A stretch of 64,000 nt of DNA from Lentimicrobiaceae bacterium (lineage in GTDB: Bacteria; Bacteroidota; Bacteroidia; Bacteroidales; Lentimicrobiaceae), in assembly GCA_020636745.1 (NCBI GenBank), contig JACJXH010000010.1:62001-126000 (forward strand). The letters are read 5' to 3'. Shown here piece by piece: positions 41,143 through 50,455 of the stretch (the stretch's first letter is position 1; every line of letters begins with the position of its first letter). The notes under the pieces were generated by a model. The model was not told the DNA's origin, made no database searches, and was given only the letters and a program-made list of their open reading frames with translations. The translations under genes and the position numbers were made by a program.

Positions 41143-43680
41143 CTACCTGCCGAAATTAAACCTGATGAGGAAAGGATATTCTTCATCTTCTGGATTTGCA
41201 ACAGCAGCAGCCTGAAGGCCTTGCAGAAAGCCTTTGCGGTTGCCGCTCAAATCCTGATAAAAGCCTTCTGTAGCCAGTTGATTGCCTTTGATAAACTTAT
41301 CCATCAAAGGCTGGTCGGGAATGTTGTAAAATACTCGATTTAAACTGCAGCGGTTTTTGTTGAGGTAATCAAGATTGGCTGTGAGGTTGATGGCGTCAAA
41401 AGATGATAACTTGAAAAACTCCGCGTAAGGTTGGTTGTCTGTATTGATTTTTGTCCCTGCCGGGAATTTCTCTATCTGAGCACTGTCAAGAACCATACAG
41501 GCAGCTACATGATAAGGATTATTATAAAAATATGGGTCGGTAACCGATTGGCTGATATTGTCACTCCATTGCTCAAAATCAATTTTCAAAGGGCCATTGC
41601 ACCCGAGTAAAATAGCGTGGTAATGTCCCAGCCAGATAGTTGAATTGGGGAACACAGAATGAAACGTTTTGATGATGCCCAAAAAGTCGGCAGGAAGTAG
41701 TTTGTGCAGGGGCATGTATTGCGAAACCATCCCGCCCTGATTCAGATGTGCCTTGCACAGCTCGAAATATTCCTTTGTGTATAAGTTGCCCGAGCCCAGA
41801 ATCGGGTGTGTAGGGTCGCTGGATATCAGGTCGTATTTTTTATCGGTTGATTGTAAGAAGTGTCTTCCGTCTCCGGTTTTTACTTTTAAACGTTTGTCGT
41901 TCTGTATGTTGTTATTGAGCCCCTGATAATAATGGGCAGCATCTTTGAGTCCTGCAACCAGTTCAATGCAGTCGATAGATTCAACTTCGGGATGTGAGGC
42001 GATGGCAGAGGTGGTTACCCCGATTCCAAACCCAACAACAAGGGCGTTTTTGCATTGCAGTCCGCTATAAAAAGGCAGATGCCCCACCATTTTTACAACT
42101 TTAATGGCATCGTAACTTGATCCGATAACGGCGCTGTTGTTCACATAGGTTGATAATACCGTGTTGTTTCCCGAAGTCTCTTTTCCAACAACATAAGTGC
42201 CTTCAACTGTTTCCTTATAAGCGAGAATTTCTTTTTCGTAGCGCGAGAAGGAAGGCGGAAGAATATAAATCTGAGGATTGATTATCAGAATGATGAAGAT
42301 GATAACAGCAGCAACAGGAATAGTTATGTTGAGCAGGCCTTTTGCCTTTACAGAAGTGGCTTTTCTCAACATTAAAAAAACCATGACGAGCAGGAAAAGA
42401 ATGAAGAAAATGATAGAAAGCCCTGCTCCCCAAACGGGTATAGCCAGGTAGGCAGCGAGCAGTGGACCTGCAATGCTTCCTGCTGTATTTGAAAGAAGGA
42501 TACTTCCTATGCTGCTCCCTATTTCGCGGTAATTTTGCGCATGCATGGTACAGGCAAGCGGAAATGCATAACCAGAAAGGAAAGTAACCGGTATGATAAC
42601 CAACAGGGCCGAAATGACAGGAATTACAATTATTCTGAGAAAATAAGCTTCCTGTTTGCCCGCGATGGGGAATAATATCAGTTCGGGCAAATTCACCATG
42701 ATCAGGAATCCGGCCAAAACGGCCAAAACGGTATAAATCATTAATTTAATCAGCAACCAGCTGTTGTTCGTCGATGAGTTGCTCTTTTTAGAATAAAACC
42801 AACTTCCGGCAAATAAACCAAGAATTACCATGGATGCAATCAGCGAAAAAGTATAGCTGGTATTGGTCATGTAGATTCTGAAAATGCGGAACCAGATGAC
42901 CTGTAAGCCTATGACTGTAAATCCAAATGCGAAAGTAGCCAGCAGAGGTATAAAACGGGACTCTGCAATTACCTCTGTTTTGCCAGGTTTTTTTAATGGT
43001 TTTGCATGGGTTTTCTGGTCAGGTTGCTGCAAGGGATCATTATCATGAATGGCTGGAGGCAATTTCATGATGAAAAGAAATGCAGCCAGCATAAGATTGA
43101 TGATAACTGCAATAAATACGGTGCTTTGCTGGCCCAAAAAGCCGATGAGGACAAAGCCGGTTATCAGGCCTCCCAAAGTGCTTCCCATGGTTTCATAGGC
43201 ATAAATGCGCCCCATCATGCTGGCTATCTCAGCATTAGCGTTGATTATAATGGTGGAAGCCACCGGCAAAATACCTCCCATGAAAAATGCCGGAATAAAA
43301 AGAAGCAGCAAGGCAATGATATATACCAGCGCACTTGTAACCGACGAAGTAAGGCCTGCCTGTTGTAATCCAGGGTAAAGTTGGGGCAGCAAATGGCTGA
43401 ACAGAAAGTAATTGATAATTCCGAAGGCGCCAACTACCAGCATTTGTATGATAAGTAACGAAAGCAGCTTTGAATTTGTTACTGATTTTTTACCCCAGAA
43501 GAAGGCACCTGCACCAAATCCGGCCATAAATGCCATCAAGACAATAGTTGAGGCCGAAACCGTTGCGCCAAGCAGTAAAGCAAGCATTCTGAACCAGCTG
43601 ACCTCATATATGAGAAAGCTAAACCCTGAAAAAAATACGATGACCAAATAGGGGAGCAGGCGGTTGTTTTTATTCTTCAT
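41143..43680 (-). CDS. Membrane-fused spermidine synthase-like protein
   Basis: ATG 43680 is preferred: it puts the first membrane helix (LLPYLVIVFFSGFSFLIYEVSWF) directly at the N-terminus. The longer frame to 43941 would start upstream of a -7 box at 43831-43838. The N-terminal ~530 residues form about 14 helices with a duplicated fold (SFLIYEVSWFRMLALLLG and VIGLQVIWFRIFRIYM), as in MFS-like polyamine synthase fusions. The C-terminal ~300 residues are a spermidine synthase/methyltransferase fold: VVGFGIGVTTSAIASHP (nucleotide loop), GDGRHFL and SSDPTHPILGSGNLYTKEYF. The activity is uncertain; catalytic Asp residues are kept but many such fusions are uncharacterised. Confidence 0.8.
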   Translation of the reverse strand: MKNKNNRLLPYLVIVFFSGFSFLIYEVSWFRMLALLLGATVSASTIVLMAFMAGFGAGAFFWGKKSVTNSKLLSLLIIQMLVVGAFGIINYFLFSHLLPQLYPGLQQAGLTSSVTSALVYIIALLLLFIPAFFMGGILPVASTIIINANAEIASMMGRIYAYETMGSTLGGLITGFVLIGFLGQQSTVFIAVIINLMLAAFLFIMKLPPAIHDNDPLQQPDQKTHAKPLKKPGKTEVIAESRFIPLLATFAFGFTVIGLQVIWFRIFRIYMTNTSYTFSLIASMVILGLFAGSWFYSKKSNSSTNNSWLLIKLMIYTVLAVLAGFLIMVNLPELILFPIAGKQEAYFLRIIVIPVISALLVIIPVTFLSGYAFPLACTMHAQNYREIGSSIGSILLSNTAGSIAGPLLAAYLAIPVWGAGLSIIFFILFLLVMVFLMLRKATSVKAKGLLNITIPVAAVIIFIILIINPQIYILPPSFSRYEKEILAYKETVEGTYVVGKETSGNNTVLSTYVNNSAVIGSSYDAIKVVKMVGHLPFYSGLQCKNALVVGFGIGVTTSAIASHPEVESIDCIELVAGLKDAAHYYQGLNNNIQNDKRLKVKTGDGRHFLQSTDKKYDLISSDPTHPILGSGNLYTKEYFELCKAHLNQGGMVSQYMPLHKLLPADFLGIIKTFHSVFPNSTIWLGHYHAILLGCNGPLKIDFEQWSDNISQSVTDPYFYNNPYHVAACMVLDSAQIEKFPAGTKINTDNQPYAEFFKLSSFDAINLTANLDYLNKNRCSLNRVFYNIPDQPLMDKFIKGNQLATEGFYQDLSGNRKGFLQGLQAAAVANPEDEEYPFLIRFNFGR

Positions 43681-44100
43681 AGGTATGGTCAGGGGGGGCT
43701 CGTTTTTATGTTTTTCCGGTTTAATTTGATGATTCTGTCGTATTAAAAATGTCATTGTCAAAATGTTGCATTTGGCTTTTTGCTGATTTTGAGAATGCCG
43801 GAAACCTGATTTGTTTTTATCTGTTGCCTGCAAATTTACAAAGTAAACCCGATACAGGTTTAACTTTGAAATATTCGGGCTGTTTTTATTCAAAAAAGCA
43901 GTCGGGCTTTGTTTATTAATCTGTGAATCATTGTAATGCAAAATAATAGTGGCTTACGCTTTTACCACGCATGTAATCTTTCTGTTTCAAAACATTGATT
44001 ATTAAAGTACATCAAAAGGGTTAGCATCGTGCAGGCAAATGCCAGTTGCCAGCTGCTAGGAATTAAAAAATTCGTGATGAGGATGATCAATGGAGAATAT
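43681..44100. other. Intergenic region upstream of the spermidine synthase-like gene
   Basis: About 420 bases. On the minus strand TAAATTTG (43831-43838) fits the -7 box TAnnTTTG and would give a ~144-base leader for the start at 43680. No other feature seen; the extended frame to 43941 has low-complexity, host-unlike codons. Confidence 0.4.
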
Positions 44101-46302
44101 TTATGTCGTTTCTTTAGCATACTTTCTGAAAATTTCAGCCAGAACTTCCTGCTTCAGCGGTTTGGTTATGTAATCGTTACAACCTGCTTCCAGGGCAAGT
44201 TCCTTGTCGCCAACAAGCGCATAAGCCGTTTGGGCAATGATAATGATTTCGCGGTTAAATTGCCTGATTTGACGGGTCGCGTCAAGTCCGCTCAAACCGG
44301 GCATTCTCACGTCAATAAAAATCATATCAAACACCTCACCGTTTCGAAGCAATTCAATCGCTTTTATGCCGCTTTCAGCTTTTGTAACCGAGTTGGTGTA
44401 TTTGCCAACCAATGTTGAGATAAGTCTGAGAGATATTTCATCATCATCTACTACCAGTATTTTGAGAAAATTTGTTTCCTGATTTGGGAATTCTTTAACT
44501 GCTGTCTGATTTACGTTTGACGTAATCTCAGGGATTGGTTTGTAAGGAACTGTGAAGTAAAATTGAGAGCCAACTCCTTCCTCTGATATCACATAAATCT
44601 GACCTCCAAGCATTTCAACATAAGCCTTGGCAATAGATAATCCCAACCCGGCTCCTTCGTAAAAACTTGAAGTTGAATAGTCGGCCTGCACAAATCTTTC
44701 AAATATGGCATGTTGCTTATAAGTTGGAATACCAATGCCCTGGTCCTTGATAAAGAATTTAAGAAATTCATTTTCAATGGTATAACCGAATTCAATCAGG
44801 CCTTTATTTGAATATTTTATGGCATTTTTTAACAGATTGGTGAGTATGGCGTAAATTTTTTCCTTATCGGAAGCTATCAGGCAATTGTTATCACTCAGTT
44901 CTGTCGCAAATTCAATTCGCAAACCTTTTGCTTCAGCTTCCGGTTTGAAAAAGTTATAAAGAAATTTTACCTGTTCATTTACATTTACGGCTGAAACCTG
45001 TGTTTTTATTAATCCCGATTCAACTTTTGAAATTTCAATCAGGTCGTTGATGATGTTGAGCATGCGGGCACCACTCTTATTGATGATTTCCAGGTACTCT
45101 TTTATCTCTTCACTGGTAAGATCGGGGTTTTGAAGAAGCTCGGCAAAGCCAAGAATGCCATTCATGGGTGTGCGTATTTCATGGCTCATATTGGCCAGAA
45201 AAGCAGATTTGAGCCGCTCACTTTCTTCCGCTTTCTCCTTGGCTTCTATCAGCTCCTGGTTCATTTTCCGGTATTTGCGGATGTGATCTCTGATAATTCT
45301 GTTCTTTTTTACCAGATTGAGTTCATATTGCTTTCGTTGGGTGACATTAACCCCCAGGCAGGCAATTCCGGTAACTTCATTGTCAATGTCAGTTAGCTTG
45401 ACCAGATTCCAGTTAATGGTGAGTTTTTCTTTGTTTTTTTTGTAAATATCATGTTCGAAAAAATGAATAACCTCATTGCCTTGAATGATACCGTGAAATT
45501 TTTCAATGATGGTTTCCTTGCCTTGTTCTGGTAAAAATAGGTTAAACCAGTTCTGGTTCTCAATTTCAGCTGTTTGATAACCAGATATTTCGAGCAGTTG
45601 CTGATTACAGAAAGTAATGTTTCCCTGTGTATTTACAATAAGTGTCAGTAAGTTGGAGCTTTTTAAAATTTCAGAGAACCGCCGTTCTGACTCAAGCAGA
45701 TGTTCTTTTATCCTTTTGTTTTGCCAATTTTGTAATTGCTTTAACATGAGTTTCCCGAGAAGCACATTGGCAGGGATATAAACGATAACAATAGGAATCG
45801 CTAAGGCTTTTAAGGTGGAAATGCTTAAATCACCAGGCAATAACAGAGTGCAGGCCAGCATGAACATATGAACCAGCGTTCCCATTGCAAGCAACTCCAG
45901 CAGACTGTTACGTTGACTCCAGTCAGGTCTGAATTTTTTCCAGAGAATGCCGGTTAATCCGGCTGTAAGAATTACAGTAATACCCATCCACACGCCATCA
46001 CCTCCCATTGTCCATCTGAAAGCGATGTCTATAGCCATCGCAGTCAACGTTGGTAATGCGCCAAAGAATAAACCGGAGATACTTATCATTACCGAACGGG
46101 TGTCAAATACTGTTCCTGGTAATAATTCCCATGGAGATAGCATCAGCACAATGCCGATACTCCCAATAATGACCCCAACCATGATTTTGAAAAGCGGGTT
46201 TTGAAAAGCTTTTCGTGTTATCCATAAATTGTCGTAGAGCATACTGAACGACAGTAATATGGCTGTATTTTGTAAAAGTCCAATGATAAATGAGCCACTC
46301 AT
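44101..46302 (-). CDS. PAS-containing hybrid histidine kinase with 5TM sensor and receiver
   Basis: ATG 46302 (MSGSFIIGLLQ) sets the start at the first membrane helix; a frame to 46389 also exists. The N-terminal ~190 residues are a 5TMR-LYT sensor (FFGALPTLTAMAIDIAFRWT; GGDGVWMGI). A PAS domain follows (FSEILKSSNLLTLIVNTQGN), then HisKA with NMSHEIRTPMNG, an HATPase domain (NLLKNAIKYS; DQGIGI; GAGLGLS) and a receiver (LKILVVDDDEI, acceptor Asp in FIDVRMPGLSG, Lys in ITKPL). LYT sensors in other bacteria respond to cell-wall or small-molecule signals; the ligand here is unknown. There is no output domain. Adjacent to the spermidine synthase-like gene. Confidence 0.9.
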   Translation of the reverse strand: MSGSFIIGLLQNTAILLSFSMLYDNLWITRKAFQNPLFKIMVGVIIGSIGIVLMLSPWELLPGTVFDTRSVMISISGLFFGALPTLTAMAIDIAFRWTMGGDGVWMGITVILTAGLTGILWKKFRPDWSQRNSLLELLAMGTLVHMFMLACTLLLPGDLSISTLKALAIPIVIVYIPANVLLGKLMLKQLQNWQNKRIKEHLLESERRFSEILKSSNLLTLIVNTQGNITFCNQQLLEISGYQTAEIENQNWFNLFLPEQGKETIIEKFHGIIQGNEVIHFFEHDIYKKNKEKLTINWNLVKLTDIDNEVTGIACLGVNVTQRKQYELNLVKKNRIIRDHIRKYRKMNQELIEAKEKAEESERLKSAFLANMSHEIRTPMNGILGFAELLQNPDLTSEEIKEYLEIINKSGARMLNIINDLIEISKVESGLIKTQVSAVNVNEQVKFLYNFFKPEAEAKGLRIEFATELSDNNCLIASDKEKIYAILTNLLKNAIKYSNKGLIEFGYTIENEFLKFFIKDQGIGIPTYKQHAIFERFVQADYSTSSFYEGAGLGLSIAKAYVEMLGGQIYVISEEGVGSQFYFTVPYKPIPEITSNVNQTAVKEFPNQETNFLKILVVDDDEISLRLISTLVGKYTNSVTKAESGIKAIELLRNGEVFDMIFIDVRMPGLSGLDATRQIRQFNREIIIIAQTAYALVGDKELALEAGCNDYITKPLKQEVLAEIFRKYAKETT

Positions 46303-46389
46303 GGCGCGAGATTCATAAGGTGTATAAATAGTCCCGGATGCCTTTTTCTTCAAAAGAATCAGGTAAAAGTAATAAATTGGTGATATCAA

Positions 46390-46878
46390 ATTCAGAAATA
46401 GCGAAAATGTACTGAATTATTGTTTGTTAGAACAGTTTTTCTCAGTTGTCCGGTAAAAATCTGGATGAAGCCAAACAATTTTTCAGACTTCTGTAATGTG
46501 CTGCATTTTTTAAAAATCAGGAAATAGCATGGCTAAAGGCCCCGGATTTTACATGGCCGGCATTGCTATTAGATGGGTATGACTTTTGAAAAATAAAGCG
46601 TATTAGAATTTTGTTTATTGATGATTATGTAATTACGTAATTGACAGGGGCTTATGGAATAATAATAGTTGTTTAATAATGTTCTGGTTTTTAGGTGCTG
46701 TTTTCTTAAAGCTCAACAGGAAGCTGCATGTTAATTGCGACTTCCTGCTGGACTTTAAAGTGAGAATGGAATTTTACACTGTTGAGATTGCCGGATTTTT
46801 TATCAGGCAAAACAAAAAAATAACCTGAGATATTCTATGATGCAACCAGGGCTTTGGCAGTGCAGTCTATAACTATGT
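46390..46878. other. Intergenic region, no gene seen
   Basis: About 490 A/T-rich bases between the kinase and the alkene reductase genes. A 68-codon minus-strand frame (46803-47009) overlaps the reductase end and is not credible. No hairpin of note. Confidence 0.5.
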
Positions 46879-47949
46879 TTAAGCAAAAGGATAATCTGTA
46901 TATCCTTTCTCACCGGGGGTATAGAATGTGCTGAAGTCAGGCTCCTGTAGTGGTAAATTATTTGCAAATCTATGGTCAAGATCCGGGTTTGAAAGATAAT
47001 TGCGGCCAAACGCTGCTAATTCTGCTTTCCCTTCGGTGAGCAATGTTTCTGCTGCAGTTTTATCAAGCCCGCCGCTGCCAATTATAACACCTCCAAAGGC
47101 TTTTCTGATACCGGTTTTTACTGTTTCGGTGACGGGAGGAGCGCCCATAGAAGCATGATCTACAATGTGAACATAAGCAAGCTTGAGTTTGCCTAATTCA
47201 CCAGCCAGATAAAGGTAAGTTTCTTCAACATCATCGAAGACAATAGTTCCGTTAAACACACCGTATGGCGATAGCCGTATGGCTGTTCGGTCACTTCCAA
47301 TGGCATCAGCAACTCTTCGGGCCGTTTCAATGGCAAAACGGCTTCTGTTTGCAATCGATCCCCCATAATTGTCGTTGCGTTGGTTTGAAGCAGGATTAAT
47401 AAATTGGTCGACTAAATATCCGTTAGCGCCATGTATCTCTACGCCATCAAACCCGGCTTTTATGGCGTTTTTGGCAGCATCAGTAAACTCTTGTTGTGCT
47501 TGTTGTATGTCTGCCGTTGACATTGCTTTTGGCACAGGGTAAGGTTGCATTCCTTTTGAATCTGTCCACATCTGGTCTTGCAGTGCAATAGCTGATGGTG
47601 CCACAATGGTTGCTCCGGGCTCCATGTTTTCAGGATGTGAAACGCGACCTGTATGCATCAATTGGATAAAAATCTTGCTTCCGGCTGCGTGAACAGCGTC
47701 AGTTACTTTCTTCCAGCCTTCAATCTGAGCATCATTGTATATTCCCGGAATACGCGGGTATCCCAGTCCGTTGGCTGAAGGCGCTGTCCCTTCGGTTATT
47801 ATCAGTCCGGCCCCTGACCGTTGGCGATAATATTCGGCCATTAATTGGTTAGGTATATTTCCGATGGCGCGTGAACGGGTCATAGGAGCCATCACCATCC
47901 GGTTTTTTAATGCAATTTTTCCAAGTTTATATGGTTCAAATAGTTTCAT
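46879..47949 (-). CDS. Alkene reductase (Old Yellow Enzyme, NemA-like)
   Basis: A 356-residue cytosolic FMN enzyme that reduces activated C=C bonds with NAD(P)H. The N-terminus MKLFEPYKLGKIALKNRMVM and APMTRSRA place the conserved Thr at the FMN; IQLMHTGRVSHPENM, GFDGVEIHGANGYLVDQF (substrate-binding His/Asn pair), NQRNDNYGGSIANRSRF and IIGSGGLDK (FMN-phosphate) are all present. Length and motifs fit the NemA/OYE1 group rather than the YqjM group represented at 52361. Monocistronic. Confidence 0.92.
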   Translation of the reverse strand: MKLFEPYKLGKIALKNRMVMAPMTRSRAIGNIPNQLMAEYYRQRSGAGLIITEGTAPSANGLGYPRIPGIYNDAQIEGWKKVTDAVHAAGSKIFIQLMHTGRVSHPENMEPGATIVAPSAIALQDQMWTDSKGMQPYPVPKAMSTADIQQAQQEFTDAAKNAIKAGFDGVEIHGANGYLVDQFINPASNQRNDNYGGSIANRSRFAIETARRVADAIGSDRTAIRLSPYGVFNGTIVFDDVEETYLYLAGELGKLKLAYVHIVDHASMGAPPVTETVKTGIRKAFGGVIIGSGGLDKTAAETLLTEGKAELAAFGRNYLSNPDLDHRFANNLPLQEPDFSTFYTPGEKGYTDYPFA

Positions 47950-48050
47950 GGTTGTTTTGTTGAATTTAGAATTTATTCTTTACCATCTTAAACAGGATAA
48001 AATGAACTTTGTTTTTAACGCCATTGGTGTAATTGCCGTTTACGGATGCA

Positions 48051-48085
48051 AAAAAAGAGGGATGCGAATTTCGCATCCCTCTTTT
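48051..48085 (-). terminator. Bidirectional terminator
   Basis: AAAAGAGGGATGCGAA and TTCGCATCCCTCTTTT form a 16-base-pair perfect stem with a one-base centre (48053-48085), flanked by A on the left. It ends the lipoprotein gene at 48106 on the minus strand. Confidence 0.8.
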
Positions 48086-48105
48086 AAAAGCTTTTATGTC
48101 CGATT

Positions 48106-48669
48106 TTAATTGGAGGCTTTCCATTTGTGGTAGGCATCGAGCAAACTCAACGAAGTTTCATCGGGGACAGTGACTGAAGTGGTTACATTCATTTTCTTAC
48201 TACCTGCCGGCCAGAAAACCACCGGCATAAAATCATTTCCATAAGAACCATTGGAGCTGATATGGGTTTCTGAGTCATAAGCCGCACTAATGCACATCAT
48301 GATTGGACTTTTCTTGTCATATTGATAAAGCCTTGCTGACGATAAATCGGCAAAATCCAGACTTACTTCACCGCAAAGCTGGTTATTGTCTTCGAAGAGC
48401 CTGGTTTTAATGTTGGTTGCTCCCGGATAATCCTGAAGAATCTGATCTCCGTTGATATATTTATCGAGCAGTTCCTGAAAGTCGGCAGTGGTAACATCCT
48501 GCCCGTCATCCATTACCGATAGGATGTTGATGTAGCGAATGGTCAACCTGCCAGAGTTTTCACCAGTCAGCTCAAAGTTGTACTCTTTTTTTTCTACTGT
48601 TAGACATGAAGACATCATGACAGCAAATAAAACAATTATAATCAAAAAGATGCTTTTCGAAGTTCTCAT
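48106..48669 (-). CDS. Lipoprotein of unknown function
   Basis: A 187-residue protein with a lipobox signal (SKSIFLIIIVLFAVMMSSCLT). The mature part begins VEKKEYNFELTGENSGRLTI, a pattern of two beta-strands seen in small Bacteroidota lipoproteins, and contains DMLDDGQDVTTADFQELLDKY-like acidic helices and a Tyr-rich centre (SARLYQYDKKSPIMMC). No known family recognised. Divergent from the thiamine/nucleoside salvage genes with promoters in between. Confidence 0.6.
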   Translation of the reverse strand: MRTSKSIFLIIIVLFAVMMSSCLTVEKKEYNFELTGENSGRLTIRYINILSVMDDGQDVTTADFQELLDKYINGDQILQDYPGATNIKTRLFEDNNQLCGEVSLDFADLSSARLYQYDKKSPIMMCISAAYDSETHISSNGSYGNDFMPVVFWPAGSKKMNVTTSVTVPDETSLSLLDAYHKWKASN

Positions 48670-48694
48670 ACACTACTGATGTTTTGTTGTGCTT

Positions 48695-48702
48695 CAAAGA
48701 TA
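48695..48702 (-). promoter_or_regulatory. -7 box of the lipoprotein gene
   Basis: TATCTTTG on the minus strand, 26 bases before the start, matches TAnnTTTG. Confidence 0.45.
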
Positions 48703-48721
48703 ATGCAATTATGAATACCTG

Positions 48722-48729
48722 TACCTTTG
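48722..48729 (+). promoter_or_regulatory. -7 box of the YkoF-like/pnuC unit
   Basis: TACCTTTG, 38 bases before ATG 48768, matches TAnnTTTG. It lies 19 bases from the divergent box at 48695-48702, so the two transcription starts are close together. No TPP riboswitch fold is visible in the ~35-base leader. Confidence 0.5.
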
Positions 48730-48767
48730 CCTGAAATTTCTGTGAAAATCAAAATAAAATCAGCACA

Positions 48768-49013
48768 ATGAAAATCTCAGTTGAATTAAGTTATTATCCG
48801 TTAAACGAACAGTTTAAACCTGCAATCAAAGGTTTTATAGCTGCATTAAATACAAATACAAACCTGGTGGTTCGCACCAATACTATGGCTACGCAGGTTT
48901 TTGGCGAATTTGATGAGGTGATGGCAACCATTCAAAGGTGTATGAAGGATGCTTTTGAACTGCCCCATTCAGTTTTTGTGATGAAGGTGATCAACGCCGA
49001 CCTCAGGGATTAA
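48768..49013 (+). CDS. YkoF/MTH1187-family small thiamine-binding-like protein
   Basis: A complete 81-residue cytosolic protein resembling one half of B. subtilis YkoF and the MTH1187 group: KISVELSYYPLNEQFKPAI, then VRTNTMATQVFGEFDEVMATI (the TxxMxTxVxG motif), and CMKDAFELPHSVFVMKVINA. Family members bind thiamine or a related pyrimidine. It stands directly in front of pnuC, in the same direction, so it probably binds the substrate taken up by that transporter. Confidence 0.8.
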   Translation: MKISVELSYYPLNEQFKPAIKGFIAALNTNTNLVVRTNTMATQVFGEFDEVMATIQRCMKDAFELPHSVFVMKVINADLRD

Positions 49014-49144
49014 ATGATTTTTATGCGGCTGACAGTCATTCTGCCCATTTTTATTTCGCATTGAATATTGCCCGTTGTCTTGTTTGCTGAAAGCAGGTTA
49101 CAAACCGGGGTTGTTACTTTTATTTGTTTATTTATTACTTGTAT

Positions 49145-49783
49145 ATGTCTGATTTCTGGATCACTTTTCTGTCAAATTTAAGCGATACAACCTGGCTTGA
49201 AGCGCTGGCTGTAATTTTGGGAATTGCCAGTGTGTGGTATGCCCGCCGTGAACATATTCTGGTTTATCCAACCGGAATTGTAAGCGTTCTGGTATATGTT
49301 TACATTTGTTTCAATACCCGCCTTTACGCTGATGCCGGGATTAACTTATTCTATTTTTTTATGAGTGTGTATGGCTGGTACAACTGGACAAAAGTGGGTG
49401 CAACAAATGAAATCCTGAAAATTTCCGCCAATACTTTGATTCAGCAATGGTTTGGCGTTGTTTTTACTTTTATTTCCTATTGGTCTATTCTGGGCTTAAT
49501 ATGGTTGTTTAACCGTAACGACACCGTGTACATGCATTCATGGGTTCCATGGATTGATTCCTTTACAACTGCCGTTTTTCTGAATGCCATGTTGCTGATG
49601 GCCCGTAAAAAAATTGAAAACTGGACATACTGGATTATTGGAAATGTAGTTTCCATACCGATGTATTTCATAAAAGGTTTGGTTTTTACAAGCTTTCAAT
49701 ATGTGGTTTTTCTGGTGCTTGCCATCATGGGTTTAATGGAGTGGCGCAAACGGCTGCTTGAACAAAAATCAATGTCATGTTAA
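49145..49783 (+). CDS. pnuC: PnuC/PnuT-type vitamin (thiamine or nicotinamide riboside) transporter
   Basis: ATG 49145 (frame open to 49124) gives a 212-residue inner membrane protein with the SWEET-like seven-helix PnuC fold. The conserved segments are WLEALAVILGIASVWYARRE, YPTGIVSVLVYVYICF, LYADAGINLFYFFMSVYGWY and YWIIGNVVSIPMYFIKGL. PnuC proteins facilitate diffusion of nicotinamide riboside; the PnuT branch carries thiamine. The YkoF-like neighbour favours thiamine, the NadR-kinase-like neighbour is equally known with nicotinamide riboside. It overlaps the next gene by seven bases. Confidence 0.9.
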   Translation: MSDFWITFLSNLSDTTWLEALAVILGIASVWYARREHILVYPTGIVSVLVYVYICFNTRLYADAGINLFYFFMSVYGWYNWTKVGATNEILKISANTLIQQWFGVVFTFISYWSILGLIWLFNRNDTVYMHSWVPWIDSFTTAVFLNAMLLMARKKIENWTYWIIGNVVSIPMYFIKGLVFTSFQYVVFLVLAIMGLMEWRKRLLEQKSMSC

Positions 49784-50292
49784 AGCGTATTTCTGTTACG
49801 GGGCCTGAATCAACAGGTAAGTCATGGCTGGCAGCCGGCCTTGCTTCAGCTTTTAATGAGCCATGGGTGCCTGAATTTGCGCGCGAATTTCTGGTTAACA
49901 TCAACCGTCCCTATACCTTTGACGATATTCTGTTCATTGCAAAAGCTCAGTTGGAGGATGAAAATAAACATGCTGCATTGGCCAAAGAATGGCTTTTTTG
50001 TGATACTGATTTTTTGGTGACCACCATCTGGTGCAAAGTGAAGTTTGGCAAAACTCATCCGTGGATAGACAAAATGGCTGATACACATCGCTACGATCAT
50101 TATTTGCTCTGTAATACTGATCTTCCCTGGGAGGCTGACCCATTGCGCGAACATCCAGATTTTAGAGATGAACTTTTTAAAATGTATCAAGCTGAGCTGG
50201 AAAGCCGCCATTTTCCTTTTTCGATTATTTCCGGAAAAGGCCAGGACAGACTGAAAAATGCCCTGCAGTCACTTCAGTTATTGTCCTTTTGA
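49777..50292 (+). CDS. NadR-type (RNK domain) ATP-binding kinase
   Basis: A 171-residue P-loop protein matching the ribosylnicotinamide kinase domain of NadR without its nucleotidyltransferase part: RISVTGPESTGKSWLAAGLA (Walker A), EPWVPEFAREFL, YTFDDILFIAKAQ, CDTDFLVTTIWCKV (Walker B-like) and YDHYLLCNTDLPWEADPLRE. It would phosphorylate the vitamin delivered by PnuC and so trap it inside the cell. Coupled to pnuC by overlap. The substrate (nicotinamide riboside or thiamine) is undecided from sequence. Confidence 0.85.
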   Translation: MLKRISVTGPESTGKSWLAAGLASAFNEPWVPEFAREFLVNINRPYTFDDILFIAKAQLEDENKHAALAKEWLFCDTDFLVTTIWCKVKFGKTHPWIDKMADTHRYDHYLLCNTDLPWEADPLREHPDFRDELFKMYQAELESRHFPFSIISGKGQDRLKNALQSLQLLSF

Positions 50293-50455
50293 TTTTTGGA
50301 TAAGCATTACAGGACGTAAAACAGGTAGACGTGTTTTGCAGTTATAAACAAAGGTCTCCTTTTGACATAGAGTATTGTCAATGGCGTTTTTGTTCTCTGC
50401 GGCCTGTGTTTTGAGGAAAGAGGATGATTGACAATAACAAAGTTATTTGATGGCC

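Noticed and set aside
43681..43941. Extended N-terminus of the spermidine synthase-like protein
   Set aside because: The extra 87 codons encode Asn/Gln/Lys-rich low-complexity sequence upstream of a plausible promoter box and the first membrane helix begins right after ATG 43680.
48670..48767. TPP riboswitch ahead of the YkoF-like/PnuC unit
   Set aside because: The leader is only about 35 bases after the -7 box and lacks the CTGAGA and related conserved segments.
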